A stretch of 64,000 nt of DNA. It comes from Anthracocystis setariae. Taxonomy: Eukaryota; Basidiomycota; Ustilaginomycetes; Ustilaginales; Ustilaginaceae. Below are positions 19,971 to 31,865 of the stretch, one piece after another. The stretch is taken from the NCBI GenBank assembly GCA_928724745.1, contig CAKMXJ010000012.1, forward strand, positions 124,001 through 188,000, in the 5' to 3' direction. Within the stretch, counting starts at the first letter, position 1. The number at the start of each line of letters is the position of its first letter. The notes under the pieces are model-generated. The model was not told the DNA's origin, ran no database searches, and saw nothing but the letters and a program-made list of their open reading frames with translations. The position numbers were made by a program, and so were the translations under genes.

Positions 19971-22663
19971 GCGGGGGAGGTCTCAGCAAGGGGTGCTGCT
20001 GCGTTGTCAGCATATAGACGCCCGCCCGTTTGTTTGACTTGGAAAACTGCCAGCCAGACCGTGCCGGATTTTTCCAGACTAAGAGCCGTAGCTCGAAATA
20101 CGCAGGCTGGGTCGGGCTTGGAAATGGCGTCGCAGGAAAAAGTAGGCTAAAATGGTTGTCAGCGGACTCTGAACAGGGCTTGGGAAGCGGCGGAGAGAGA
20201 ACCCGGCGCGCTTTGAACCGGTTCAGAAGCGGTGCTTTGGACGAGAAAAGAGCGTCCTCGGCGGCGATCTTCCCTGTAAGGCATTGCAAAACGTCCAATC
20301 TCCATCGAACCCGCCAGGGAGCGATTCCAATTTAAAATGTATTCTTGGACTCACGTTTCTCCCACGCCAAAACCCAAACAAGCTCAAGCTAGTGACCTGG
20401 ATTGGCTCTGCTTTCGTCATGGAACTCCAGCTTCCCAGCCGTTTTGTATAAGGAACAAGCGGAAGCGCAGAACAGCAACCTTAAGGGTTGCAAGAGGCTT
20501 GGACCTGCCTATTGCCGTGTTCGATCCAGGGGATCCGCGGTGTCGTGGATCCCAACTGAGCAGCACCAGCTTGGCTCAACCGAATCGAGAACGAGAAAAA
20601 GGGCGTCATCGTCGCTGCTAGAAAGGTTCATCGGCTCGATCGTGTCCACTTCCGTCGCCATCATACGATATTGTACCTATGAGTAAGAGTCTTTCCAGGT
20701 GCATTTCGATGAGACAACAAGGTGGAGTCGCCGATGGTTGCACTGCCAGAGTGATCGATCAAATGCGTCTTGCACAGTCGTTCTCATCTGCAGGAAATGC
20801 GTTCACCGCACGAAAGTCAAGAACGTGAGCCGTCGGCTGCTGATTTTTTTCGAAAACAGTTCAGCCGAATCCTCACCCTTTACAACCTGTTCTTCTGCTC
20901 TGCTGGCTCGACAACCCCCTCTCTCCACATGTCATCGCTCATTCTAGGAGATCACCTGATGACTTGATTTGTATCCTCAATGAAACATGGAGGCGGCGCA
21001 AGGCAGGTGTCAAAGCGCAGGAAAAGCAGGTCAAATGAAATCGAAAACGCCGGCATGTGCTTTCTGCTTGTCAAATGCAACAACGTCGGAGACTGGGTTT
21101 CGATCAGGTTTCGACGGTAGGAGTCTGAACCTTGACAGGTTTTCTATATTCAACGTCGTTATATTCATTACGGTATCTTCTCCAGATTCTCTCACGCTGG
21201 CTCGCTAGAGTCGTGAGCGCCGAACACCGTTCACAACCCAATGGATCTGATTTGCAATGAATGCCAAAAATGACATTTGTTGCTCCACCCTGCAATGCCA
21301 AACCCCGAACGTCTTGTCCCTAGCCTAATTCGGGCCGCATTGTCCATGAAGGAAGCGAGACATTGTCAACATGGTATCGCGACATGATGTGTTTCATTCG
21401 CCAAGCAAATACAGTTCGAGCAGCGCAAAACTTAACCGGACATTCATCATGGTGTTGGTCGCATCATGTCGCTGGAACAGATTGGTGTCTCTAGTGCCAG
21501 AGCATGGTCGAATCCGAGTAACGACCGAATTCGCGTCTGGCAAGCAAATGTTGTTCTCCAACTTGCAATCGTAGGTCCGCCATCGACACGTTCGTCTTCC
21601 CACGCGCCGGAAAAGTCAGTTCCACCTTCACAATCAAACGCCTGCAATGATGACACCACTGTTTGGGGCACGTCTCAAATCCCCATGACCTTGCCAGAAC
21701 CAAAATTTGCAAGTTGGATGACGCAAGATGCATCATGGAAGCCTACCGCTTTGACTCTCTCTCACCATGCGCAATGGTTGATGATGACAGTTCGTCGGGT
21801 GGCCATTCACCGATTCTTGACACAAGCACACCCTTGTCTTAAGACGTGTGCACGTCAAGCTTGTCAAGCTGCGAACACGTGAAACGTCGCCGCAAAGAAT
21901 GACCAATCGAAGCAGTCCGCCGACTTCTAGGCGGTCAAACTCGTTGCACACGCAAACCTTGGATTCATTAATTAGCGGTCAAACTTCGGTGAAAACCATT
22001 GTTCTGTAGATGATCCATTGTTCGTCTCTTCACTATCGAGCATCATTGTTCCTGCTGTACATATGGGCAACTAGTACCGCTATGCGCTGTTCATTAAGTT
22101 CTGCCGTTCTTCGCGCCAACCTACAGTACTGTTTGCCAGGCGAGTAGGTTGTTACAGTACACGAATGCGATTCGCACACTGCATTTGGCAACAATGGTGC
22201 TGAGTTGAACCTGCGGTTCCACTGCGCATCCTCGATATTTGTAACTCAGATCAAGAGACCTACTATACAATGCCAATCACTGCGCTTCCTGACATGGTTT
22301 CAATCTCTGATAGTGCCGATGGACAATGGAGTGAAGGTCTTGAACGAGCATACGGTGGTTCGAGTTCCGCCCGTTGTGGCATCGACAAGCATTGTCTTCA
22401 AAAAAAAAAAAAGTCCCATGACTTTGAAATCCCTTTGTTCATGTTGAGCGCATGGCGTCGATCAAGGCGCTTCTGATTCATCCCTGCGCATTGGATTCAA
22501 TATGACCGGTCAGCTTCAGACATGAGGCTGTGTCGCTCACGTTTGCACTTTCACAATCTGATGGTTCAGTTGATTGAAATTGCGATACCTCGTGATCAGC
22601 TTGGAGCACGCTTTCAGTTGCAACTGATCAAGCCATCTTGGGTCTCTTCCCCGCATTGGCACG

Positions 22664-22864
22664 ATGGACAAGCCCGTAGCACTGCTTGCGCTTATCTACG
22701 CTGCGTTCGTGTCGCTGCTCGCTACTCCTCGGTCATTGCTCGTTCCGCTGGTGCCAACGATAGATGGCTTCGAATGCCTCGACCTGACCGACATGGTTTG
22801 TCGGAAAAGACATGAAGACATCATTACATCAAGCTCAGGGTTCCAATCGACCGTGGGACAATAA
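22664..22864 (+). CDS. Possible small secreted protein (66 residues)
   Basis: An open frame of 66 residues starting MDKPVALLALIYAAFVSLLA, which looks like a signal peptide with a cleavable Ala. About 46 residues with two cysteines (GFECLDL, MVCRK) follow. It lies alone in a gene-poor region, a common setting for smut effector candidates. Nothing else supports expression, and it could be chance. Confidence 0.22.
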   Translation: MDKPVALLALIYAAFVSLLATPRSLLVPLVPTIDGFECLDLTDMVCRKRHEDIITSSSGFQSTVGQ

Positions 22865-23525
22865 GGCAACAACAATGGCGTTGATGTGCAGAAGAACAAC
22901 AACATAGGCTTTCCCGGGGAGACCAAGAGAGGAATGCCATGGATTCTAACCCTCATTATCAATACAGTGCAAGCCTCAGAGCCGGAAGAGGTAATGTGAT
23001 CGGCATATCGGTTGCTGTTTCACCTCCAACCCGCCAGTGATTGAGCCAATCCTAACTTCTCTTCCATCAGAGAGACTGACTCTGGAACGTACGCATTGAC
23101 CTTCGCTTCACGTTCAGCCATCCGTCCTTGATCCCGTTCTAGATCATTCTCTGGTGCGGTGGCCGGATCGAGACGTTGCAGTGAGATGTTCAGTCGGCGA
23201 GGTCATCGCCAAATGGATCTTTCCGTTCGAACCGAATTGATCGAGAAGCGATGTGTCATTTCGATAGATCGATCGGAATCTCATCTGAATTGGAAACGTG
23301 CCACCTCGATCACCGATACTTTAGAACGAGCAGCCAGTCTCGCACCCAAGTCTCCACTCGACTCAAGCTTGCGAATCCAGAGAGCAAAGAATTGATATCG
23401 ATCGTATAGACAGGAACAAGAGGTATACGGAAATGTCCATGGTATGTGAAGCGGTGAGAAAGAGCGGGAACGAAAGCGAAACGGTCGGGGTAAACATATC
23501 ACCAAGAGTCCTCGATGTAACAAAA

Positions 23526-26500
23526 TTAGGGCAACAGAACGCTCGATACAGCTTCACGGAAAGACTTCCTGAACCTGTCCAGACCAGGCGCCCTCCTCGC
23601 GGGACGAGTTTCACGAGGCATGTAAGGATCAGTTCGAGTCCTACCTCTCCCATCGCCTGGAACTTGGATGGGATGGTGCTCCTCGGTATCGCCTGCAGCC
23701 CATCGGCAGGCGATTTCCATCTGCCTATTGCGCTTACGACGACCAAACTCAGCAATCGAGTTGATCTCCTTCATAGTAGCTGGGTCCAAAGCACCCTCGT
23801 GCGCAGGCAGGTGATCTGGATGAACTGACTGACGGTCCCCACCGGCTTCTTCGTCTTCATCCTCGGGCATCGGAGCTGCAGGAGGATCCGTCCACACCTT
23901 GGCAAGATCGTCCGAGCCCGCACCTACAGTCATAGCAAGGTGACGGAACCACGCAAAGAAGCTGAAGACGGTAGGCGTCGCGTCCGAAGCCTTGCGCAGC
24001 CAGGGGTACCAAGAGGGTGCTGCATTGTCGAAGATCTCGGCAATGCTATTGACAGCGTGCAAGGGATCCACAACACGAGCGCGCAGACCAGTAAGGTGAT
24101 CCAGAAGCACGCCAAGGAAGTCGGAAAGGTCCAAGACCGCATTGCCCATGCCTTTGATCTTGTGCAGACGCCTGAGCTCCTCCATCAGCGGCTCCAAGAT
24201 GGTGGAAAGAGCATCGGCGATCGCAGGATCCTGAAGCATGCCTCTTACCTGCGCTCCGTCGCGCTGCAGCGACAACAGACGCAAAGCACGCTGCAAATTG
24301 ACAATGAGACGGTAGCCTGGCTCTCTGTGGTTGTTCTTCCTGGTGGTCGAAGGAATCGTCTTCATGAAAGCTTGGTAAGCCTCGGTGGCATCCATGACGC
24401 GCTGAACTTCGACCTTGTTGAGCTTGGGCTGCTCCGAACCACGAACGATGGCGGCGACGAGCGGGACCCCGGCCTTGTCAGCATGCTGGCGGATGAGACG
24501 CTTCAGATCACCAGGAGAGTTGACATAGGCGCGAAGCTTCTGGAACATGATCTCGGAGCCGATGGACCTTCGCAATTCGATCAGGTCCTCCTCGATCGTC
24601 TCAGGCTCATCCTCCAGCATGACATGCAGGATGGTCTGCAAGAAGTTACGCTTCAAGATTTGATCGCGCCAAGCTCGAACCATCTGAGGAGCCGGCGACT
24701 TCATCGCGTACGAGAGCGTCTTCCATGGGATCGATTCGTAGACGTCCTGCACGCGTGCCAGGTTGGCGCGTGAATCGTCACCGGCAACAAAGATGCCGTA
24801 CAGCCAGCGTGCGATCTGAAGATTGCCCCACGACACCATCTTTTGGTAGTTGATGGGCAAGCGAGCATAGTCTGGCGTCTCGCGCAACGCGTCGTACATC
24901 TTGAGGAAGCCGTCGCCTTCGACACAGTCAAACCAGATGTCGTCGCGAACATCGCGCAGCTCGTGGACATCATCGCCAGCTTCAGCCGCATCTCGCTCGT
25001 GCTCCTGTCGGCGATGCCTGTCTTCCCAACGACGCTCTTGGATGTCGTCCAAATCGGAACGTCGCAAGTCTCGCTCGTAGAACCCGCTGATGGTAAGGAA
25101 ATCTTGCGTCTCGAATGCGTGACCCGCCTCGCGAATCGAAAGCGCATCGCGCAGCCACGTTCGCAGCTTCTGTCGTCGAGCGTCAAAGTCCAACGCACCA
25201 GCGGGAGTGGGTTGACGCAGCGAGCTTCGCGGCGGAAGACTGGAAGAAGGAAGCGGTCCGCGAGGCGAACCACTGGCGGGGCTATCGGGTGCGAACCGAG
25301 TACCATTGCTGTCACTGCGTCGGAGCGATGTGCTACGCTTCTTGGGCGGCGTCTCCTTCCCGCCTCCGAAACGGCGCAACGATCCCATGGACAGGAACTT
25401 GCGCGTCTTGGCTTTCTTCTCCGGCGCACGATCGCGTCCATCAGCTCGCAAAGACCCGCGGTGCGGCTGCATGGTGGATTCGGACTGATTGTCATCCATC
25501 GTGCTTTCCAAAGCCGAGCTGCCTCGCTCAGAGGGTTCATCACGGCCCGAAACAGGGCGTTCACCCTCGGCGCCAACGCTGAAGCGTCTTCGTCCATCAT
25601 TGCTGACGCGTGGTGGACGGCCGTACTCGGAACTACTGCGCGGGACGCCGTTCAAAGGCTTGTCGGCCTGCGCAGCCGCCAGTCCGTTGGATAGCACCGA
25701 GCCAAGCGGACTGTCGTCGTCGTCTTCACTGTCCTCATCGGGACGCCCACGCGTGTGGGGCAAGGGCTGAACGAAAGCGTACGGGTTCAATTCCTTGGCG
25801 AGATTGTAGCGGAACTCTTCGAAGTCGTAGTCGTTTCGCACGACGTACTGATCGGGAGCATTGGGACGACGAAGCCGGATGATGTAGTCGCGCGCGCCGA
25901 CGCCGTATCTGCGGATGCCGACAATGTCGACCTCATAGCCTCCGAACTTGAGCCGGTCCAGAGGCTTCCGGAATGCATAGTACGCCTCAGGAGGCAGAAG
26001 GTTGGATGCTGGCCAGGGCCAAGATTCCTTACCGAGCGGACCTTCGCTTTCGAAGTACGGGTCGCCCGGTCCGACTCGCAAGATCGCCGTGATGTAGCGG
26101 GCGGCCCACTTGGTCAACAGGTTACGCACCGAGCCGAGCGTCGTAACGGCACTGAACGGAGTGCCATCTCCTTCACCATGGCGATCTACCGTGGCGCTGA
26201 GGGAACGCGACTGGATAGCACGCAATAGCGGGAGAACGCCGGTGGTGAAGTATAAGCGTGCCAGAGTGGCCTTGTCGGGAGGGCCGCCGACGTACTGATC
26301 CACCTTGTCCTCAGGAGCAACAAAGAGAGGGAAGGTGCAGAAAGCATTCTTGAAGAGGAAGCGAAGCAGCGGCAAATCTGGGATCGGAGGCTGCTCGTAC
26401 AGAGGTCCCAACGGCTGGGAAGCCCGTCGGAAGACAGCTTCTTCGTCCTCGTCTTCATCCATGGCAAGGAGGCCCTCGTCAGACGACTCGTCGAAGTCGT

Positions 26501-28664
26501 GGATGCGCGAGTCGGCGTCTCCGTCCGATACGTCCTTGCGAGCCTGTTGCGTCTGGCGCTGTGGTTTTTCAAAGCTGCTGAGCAACCAGGCGCGGTCCAA
26601 TTCCCATCGAAGTTCGCGCGTCGAGAGCTCACGCAGGAAATAGTGGGTCTGTTGTGGCGAAAGATCTTTGGTGAGCCAATCGCCCTTGGAAGCGGCGGCC
26701 TGGTTGCGGCCAGCATCCAGGGCGTCAGCGACGCTAGGAGCCATGCTTGGTGTAAGGAGATAGCCGCCCTTCTCGGGCGCTGGAATGGTTCGTCGGTAGC
26801 CCTTTCCATCTTCAGTAACCGAAGGAAGCTTTTCGAAGCCTTGGCTGCCTGTGGTGTTCTTGGACTTGCGACCTCCCGCGGCGGCCGCCAGACCGAGCAT
26901 GCTGAATTTGCTCTTCCCTCCGACCGGTGACACGGTCGAAGACGCAGCATCATCGGGATCCGAGCCTTCGGCGATAGGCGGAGCCGCGTAGTCACGCGCT
27001 TGGATGGCAGCCGTTTGGGTCATTTCCAGAGTGCTGCCTCCAGACACTGCAGCTGCAGCAACCGAGTCTGCCAGGGTGTTGCGCTTTTTGTCGTCGTTCT
27101 CACCCACGACGTATGGCAGCTCGGAGGGAGCTTCGAGCTGACTCGCACGTGCAGCTGGACTAGTTTCCTCACTTGAGCTGCCGCCAAGAACGATAGCCTG
27201 GCTGCTCTTGTTCTTGTTCCTGATGGGAAGGAGGTTGGCACTGGCTGTGTTGGTGGCGCTCTCCACCTTCGGCGTGGCCGTGGTGACGGTGGAGGTGGAC
27301 GCGTCGGCAAGTTGGGTGGTGGACGACTCGGAAGTGAGACCCAACGCCGAGGAGAGAGGAGCATCCTTGGGAGGAAGACCATCCTTGGTCTCACGTAGCG
27401 CATCGAGGCCGATCATGGCAGCGAGACCGCCCAGCGCGCCTCCGGCAGCTGCACGAAGGTCCATGCTTGGCTTGCGGGATCGGGTCATTGTCTCGTCGTC
27501 GATCTCATTGTCCCTCATGGACTGCATCGAAGGGCGCTCGCTGGGGACGACAGCTTCCTTGTGGCTGAGCGGGCCCGACAAGGGAATCAGAGGCGAAGAA
27601 GGAGGAAGAATCGGAGAGACATCGCCGACATCGAGCATGCTGGGCTGGCGGCTCACCGCAAGTGATTTGGATCGGGACGAAGGGTCGACGATCTGAGGCG
27701 AACGAGCACTCTCGGCATCGCGCAAGGCAACAGGGATCGGCAGACGAGGAGCAGCGTTAGGGACGCCTTCGGGACCGCGACCCAACTCTGTCTCGCCATC
27801 GCTATCGATCACGGAAGGCGGACGGCGTGCTCGAAGACGAGAGCTTTGTCGAGCCGAGCCAAGCTCGCTTTCGAAATCGTCATCGAAGCCGCCGCGTCCC
27901 GATGCGCTGCGGCTGCTGCCGAGGCCCGAGGATCGACTGGTCTTCGCGGGGATACCCGACGAAACGGCGGTGGCAGCAGCGCCTCTTCGGAACATGGCAC
28001 GATCGCGCGTGCGATCGGGCACGTCCGAATCGGGTCGTTGAACGGAGCTCTTGCGACTGCGAAGCTCGCGCACAGCTCCGTACGAGCGTCCTAGTACCAC
28101 GTCGGCGTTGGCACCTTCGCGAGATTGACCGGGTTCGGGAGTGGAATTTTTGGGCTTGCGGCCTAGACGCGTGAGGCGACCGAACACACCGCCTTTGCGA
28201 CGTTTGTCCTCATCCTTGCGCGCCCAGGCTTCTTCTTCTGGAGCGGGCTTGTTAGAACGCGAGAACGAGCGAGGTTTGCTGTTAGGCGTGGTACGAGGTG
28301 TAGCGGCAAGGTTGCTTCTGCTCCGATTCCTAGGTGTGCGAACAGCCCTATCGTCGTCGTCATCATCCCCGTCATCATCGGCGCTCTGCTCGTCGACCAA
28401 CTGGTTGCGAATCGCAGGGGCTCCTCGAGGGACCGATCGAGCCGAGCGCGTTTCTTGCTCCTCGTCGTGGTTCGATTCGTTGTCACTGTCGGGATCCTCT
28501 TCGCCATCCACGTCCTCAGCTGCGGTGACGGCGTTGTCGTCTGTCTGCGTGACGAAGCCCTGCTCTTCGTTGTCGGTATAGAATCTGTCCTGGTCGGTCT
28601 CGCTCCCGTTTGCAGATCGTGCACGGCGTACAGAGCGAGTGCTGCGCTCTGTGGATTTACGCAT
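23526..28664 (-). CDS. PXB-PX-DUF3818 lipid-binding protein (yeast Ypr097w/Lec1-like)
   Basis: 1712 residues from ATG at 28662-28664 (MRKSTERSTRSVRRARS); the frame extends to an earlier ATG at 28853, but that segment looks like leader. Residues 1-630 are disordered, charged and Ser/Pro-rich. A PX-associated (PXB) region starts near residue 650 (LSPQQTHYFLRELSTRELRWELD) and runs to about 880. The PX domain lies at about 900-975 (YEVDIVGIRRYG, ARDYIIRLRRP, YDFEEFRYNLAKELNP). After a Ser-rich linker the DUF3818 region spans about 1130-1600 (LRTWLRDALSIREAGHAFET, DYARLPINYQKMVSWGN, RLLSLQRDGAQVRGMLQDPAI). The yeast member has the same three parts and has been linked to sterol and sphingolipid distribution; the PX fold suggests phosphoinositide binding. 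The smut protein is about 640 residues longer, mostly N-terminal disorder. Confidence 0.9.
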   Translation of the reverse strand: MRKSTERSTRSVRRARSANGSETDQDRFYTDNEEQGFVTQTDDNAVTAAEDVDGEEDPDSDNESNHDEEQETRSARSVPRGAPAIRNQLVDEQSADDDGDDDDDDRAVRTPRNRSRSNLAATPRTTPNSKPRSFSRSNKPAPEEEAWARKDEDKRRKGGVFGRLTRLGRKPKNSTPEPGQSREGANADVVLGRSYGAVRELRSRKSSVQRPDSDVPDRTRDRAMFRRGAAATAVSSGIPAKTSRSSGLGSSRSASGRGGFDDDFESELGSARQSSRLRARRPPSVIDSDGETELGRGPEGVPNAAPRLPIPVALRDAESARSPQIVDPSSRSKSLAVSRQPSMLDVGDVSPILPPSSPLIPLSGPLSHKEAVVPSERPSMQSMRDNEIDDETMTRSRKPSMDLRAAAGGALGGLAAMIGLDALRETKDGLPPKDAPLSSALGLTSESSTTQLADASTSTVTTATPKVESATNTASANLLPIRNKNKSSQAIVLGGSSSEETSPAARASQLEAPSELPYVVGENDDKKRNTLADSVAAAAVSGGSTLEMTQTAAIQARDYAAPPIAEGSDPDDAASSTVSPVGGKSKFSMLGLAAAAGGRKSKNTTGSQGFEKLPSVTEDGKGYRRTIPAPEKGGYLLTPSMAPSVADALDAGRNQAAASKGDWLTKDLSPQQTHYFLRELSTRELRWELDRAWLLSSFEKPQRQTQQARKDVSDGDADSRIHDFDESSDEGLLAMDEDEDEEAVFRRASQPLGPLYEQPPIPDLPLLRFLFKNAFCTFPLFVAPEDKVDQYVGGPPDKATLARLYFTTGVLPLLRAIQSRSLSATVDRHGEGDGTPFSAVTTLGSVRNLLTKWAARYITAILRVGPGDPYFESEGPLGKESWPWPASNLLPPEAYYAFRKPLDRLKFGGYEVDIVGIRRYGVGARDYIIRLRRPNAPDQYVVRNDYDFEEFRYNLAKELNPYAFVQPLPHTRGRPDEDSEDDDDSPLGSVLSNGLAAAQADKPLNGVPRSSSEYGRPPRVSNDGRRRFSVGAEGERPVSGRDEPSERGSSALESTMDDNQSESTMQPHRGSLRADGRDRAPEKKAKTRKFLSMGSLRRFGGGKETPPKKRSTSLRRSDSNGTRFAPDSPASGSPRGPLPSSSLPPRSSLRQPTPAGALDFDARRQKLRTWLRDALSIREAGHAFETQDFLTISGFYERDLRRSDLDDIQERRWEDRHRRQEHERDAAEAGDDVHELRDVRDDIWFDCVEGDGFLKMYDALRETPDYARLPINYQKMVSWGNLQIARWLYGIFVAGDDSRANLARVQDVYESIPWKTLSYAMKSPAPQMVRAWRDQILKRNFLQTILHVMLEDEPETIEEDLIELRRSIGSEIMFQKLRAYVNSPGDLKRLIRQHADKAGVPLVAAIVRGSEQPKLNKVEVQRVMDATEAYQAFMKTIPSTTRKNNHREPGYRLIVNLQRALRLLSLQRDGAQVRGMLQDPAIADALSTILEPLMEELRRLHKIKGMGNAVLDLSDFLGVLLDHLTGLRARVVDPLHAVNSIAEIFDNAAPSWYPWLRKASDATPTVFSFFAWFRHLAMTVGAGSDDLAKVWTDPPAAPMPEDEDEEAGGDRQSVHPDHLPAHEGALDPATMKEINSIAEFGRRKRNRQMEIACRWAAGDTEEHHPIQVPGDGRGRTRTDPYMPRETRPARRAPGLDRFRKSFREAVSSVLLP

Positions 28665-30727
28665 CTCGGACAGCCTCCGGGGAAGGTTCAAAACGTACGA
28701 GCGGAAAAGTGGTTGCCACCAAGAAGAAAAGGGCGGAACCGTAACAGGGACGGTATCAAGTGGGTTGGTGGTAGCGGTCAGGAAACAACAACAATTTGGA
28801 TGAGACACATTGCTTCGAAATCTCAAAGGAAGTGCGGCCAGAGACGAGGGCACATGTCAGCCTGGGGGGGGGAGCAAGAGCACTAAGGAGCGACGATCAG
28901 CGATCGAGCCATCGGATAGGGAGAGTCGGAGTCGATGGCTCCCCGCATGGATCGATGGGAGTGGAAGCGCTTTCCGAGAGGCAGGCAGGCATGCACTAGT
29001 GGAACGCTTCCAAAAAAAAAAATCAAAAAAAAAATCAACAACAACAATGTCCGAAACGGGAATATAAATTTCACGTTCCGCCTTGATAAACATACAAACC
29101 GTCAACACCACACGTTCGAAAGAAGACGCCACGAAGCAATGTTACTACTGATGCTGATTGCCATCCCATGAGGGTGTGTTGCTTGGTGGGTATATTCTCC
29201 GCGAGAAGTTCGGTACAGTACTGTAGGACAAGATGATGTGCTGCGGAACAAATGCGGGGATGGACGATTTGATGATCAGCCGACCTGATTGGATCTCCTT
29301 TGCTTCCGCCGTGCTGAATTGTTCGGCAAGCAGTGGCTTTCAAACTTCTAGCCCAATCCTGTCCACGGTGCCGTCCTGCAAGCCATGGTGAGCTCCTCTG
29401 TCTAAGTCAACTACTGAAATGGCGAAGGAAATCTTAGCAAACGGATTTCGCATTATTGTGTACCGTCGATACTATGCGGCAGCTGCCGAGTGACGTTGAC
29501 GCGACAGGCGAAATGACAGTCGGGGGGAAGGCGGTTTTGGAAGCGATGCAGAATCAACAAGTTGAAAGGTCGCTCGCTGCTCGCTTACGACAACGGATCG
29601 ACGAGCACACGCGACCATTTTCTCTGCTTCTTTTACCTATGTCAGATCGACACTTTCTTTTCTTGCACTATATCTTTGTCAGATCGACACATTTTCTCTC
29701 GCCTTACGTGCGTAAATCTCACGACCGCCATCCACCATGAAAAGGTTGTGGTTGGACAGCCGTTGGATCGCGCACAACAAGCTGACCACGCACGTGCACA
29801 AGGGATCGTGACACTGCAACTTGCAACGCCGCTCTATCATCCCACCTTCAGGCATGGATGTGTGACAAATCTCCTTGCGCTTGCATGTGCTCACCAGTCT
29901 CGGATCTTGTTGAATCCACAGCCGGCCATTCGATACAATCCTAGGCATGGACAAGTGGCAAGACTGTACGAACGCGGTACAAGCAAAACAATCCGGGATG
30001 AAGAACCCCCCACCATTCGATGGAACGCGGATCAAATCATCTTCCAATTGAGCCACGCTGCTATTCGATCTCCCTATTGCGATCGTGCAAGTCGATAAGC
30101 GTTGGCAACAATCGTGCCGTTTCGGTATCCAAACGCTCTGCCTGCTGACGCCTTGCGAAACAAATGGCCACATGGGTGAGACCATGTCGTGCACTGCCCA
30201 GCTGCGACTCGCGACACAAAAATACAGAGCATCGCAGTACGGCGATTTATTCGGCGAAAATTCATTCGGTTTCGGCCACGTTGCCAGAGTGGAAATCAAG
30301 GCAATTAGCTGGTGCCATCACTACATGCAAACCTCGTCTGGATGATGCTTGCGCTCTAGTGCCAGTATCAATGCCCAGCTCACATAGCACAAGTCAGTGC
30401 TATTCATTCCCGCGAGACACACGCATGCAGGCTCTCGGAGTCATAGTGAAAAGGTGACTGTATGCAGAATGATTACAATTACACGACACTCGACGCAAGT
30501 ACGAGGTCATCAGAGATATGCTGAAGATGAAGGAAGCCCGTGCCAATGCACCGGTAGGGCTGAGTATGCTTGACCTAGTCAGTGGGAACAATTCGTGTGC
30601 GAGAAACTATTGAAGAAGTTGAGGAAATGCGGGGTGAGAGTGAGCTGGGAGGGTATCATAGTGTGCCGAAACTGGTCTCGGAATGGATGTGAGAGAGGAG
30701 GGAAGCAGTGCGATGGATGTAGTGACC
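28665..30727. other. Intergenic 2 kb upstream of the PX-protein gene
   Basis: Contains the PX-gene leader and promoter, short A-runs near 29010-29035 and a perfect 12-bp palindrome TACAGTACTGTA at 29214-29225. A 24-bp near-repeat of a GTCAGATCGACA-type sequence occurs at about 29640 and 29677. I see no convincing gene. Confidence 0.45.
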
Positions 30728-31501
30728 TTAACGACGCCACCTGAGGGAACGAGTCGTTCGATGTGATGGTATTGCCTCGACGCCGTCATGGGCTGTGGAT
30801 TCAATCTTGGGAGAAGGCTTGATCTTGCCCAAGCGAGAGCCTGCACGCGAAAGGAACGATTTCCTTGGCTTGGAAAAGTAGTGACCAACGTGCTTATCCG
30901 AAGCATCTAACACTGCAGGGTGATCTGAAGAGTGAGGCTCGGACGGCGCCGAACTCTCTGAACCCGAACTGGAATCGCGTTTGGAAAGACGGGGCAAGTC
31001 TGCGAGAACATTGTCGTTGGCGTAGGCATGCTTGAGCGCATCGAGACCGGCGGCCTTCTCTTGAGCATAGATGGCTGGTAAGCTGCGAGGCAAGACTGGA
31101 ATCGCTTGCAGTGCCTCTACAGGTACAATAGCATCTTCGGCCTGCTGATCGAGAGTGGCAGATCGCTCGACGGAAAGAGATGTACGACCGATGGTGTCGC
31201 GTCCATCGATCCAGCAGTCAGGCGTACGTTCAGACTTGCGACGGACCTGGTTGATGCGCTTGAGGCGCCAGTCAAGGTAAGAGAGCTTCTCGGCGGTGAG
31301 AGAGCCGCGTGGAGGAGGAGGGCCGGACTTGTCATCGAAGCGGTGAAGGCGCCCTGGTCGTGTGCCAGCTGCTGTGGTGGCATTGACGGAGGTAGTTGTG
31401 GAAGTGGAGGAGATTTTGTTGGTGGTGGTGGATCCGCTGCGAGCACGGCCGGACAGAACCGACAGCAGCGACTTGGTCATGGCGAATTCGCGCTCCTGCA
31501 T
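30728..31501 (-). CDS. Unrecognised protein, 257 residues
   Basis: A single open frame with normal smut codon use. ATG occurs at 31501 and again at 31480 (MTKSLLSVLSG), and either could be the start. The N-terminus is Ser/Thr/Gly-rich. A central segment (SLTAEKLSYLDWRLKRINQVRRKS) looks like an amphipathic basic helix, followed by acidic and Ser-rich parts, then a basic C-terminus (FSKPRKSFLSRAGSRLGKIKPS, ending RSLRWRR). No domain, signal peptide or membrane helix is seen. It may be a small smut-specific nuclear or cytoskeletal protein; I cannot assign a function. Confidence 0.55.
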   Translation of the reverse strand: MQEREFAMTKSLLSVLSGRARSGSTTTNKISSTSTTTSVNATTAAGTRPGRLHRFDDKSGPPPPRGSLTAEKLSYLDWRLKRINQVRRKSERTPDCWIDGRDTIGRTSLSVERSATLDQQAEDAIVPVEALQAIPVLPRSLPAIYAQEKAAGLDALKHAYANDNVLADLPRLSKRDSSSGSESSAPSEPHSSDHPAVLDASDKHVGHYFSKPRKSFLSRAGSRLGKIKPSPKIESTAHDGVEAIPSHRTTRSLRWRR

Positions 31502-31818
31502 CTTGACGAGGTGCGAGCGAGGTGCAAGCGACCCGGGCGAATGGGACTTGGAAGATGAGTCGGTGGTAGTGATAGCTAGACTGACCCGTGCTACGAAGTA
31601 CAGAAATCGTCAATTCGCCACGAAGTTCGAAACCAAGTTGCGACTAGGTGAAGCAAAGACGGTAGACAAAGGTAGGGAGCAAGATGTATGCAGGGGAAAA
31701 AGTCGAAGGCGAGATGAGCTACAGGTGAACGAACGTACTGTTGTGTGTATATATCTTGGCACGTTTGGAGTGACTGTTGGCTCGTGGCAGCTGCGTACAG
31801 TACCGTGCAGATAAGGCC

Positions 31819-31865
31819 AAAGCAAAGCAAAGCAAAGCAAAGCAAAGCAAAGCAAAGCAAAGCAA
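31819..31865 (+). repeat. (AAAGC)n microsatellite
   Basis: Nine perfect AAAGC pentamers in tandem, directly downstream of a TACAGTAC palindrome at 31796-31803. Confidence 0.92.

Larger units (their letters stand above)
18009..23525. other. Gene-poor 5.5 kb region
   Basis: No frame here has clear homology or codon structure. Contents: a duplicated CCTCGAATATGGAA box at about 18262-18290 upstream of the peptide-precursor gene, a (CT)n run at 19509-19536, a (GGGGA)n array at 19912-19970, and TACAGTA-type palindromes at 19245, 19314, 22122 and 22153. One small open frame with a signal-peptide-like start lies at 22664-22864 (listed separately). Confidence 0.5.

Noticed and set aside
22355..22380. 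tRNA-like B box (GGTTCGAGTTCC)
   Set aside because: No A box or acceptor stem at proper spacing. No tRNA or rRNA gene was found elsewhere in the window.
23940..25694. Several 150-300 codon frames inside the PX-protein gene
   Set aside because: Shadows of the 1712-residue frame that has clear PXB, PX and DUF3818 segments.
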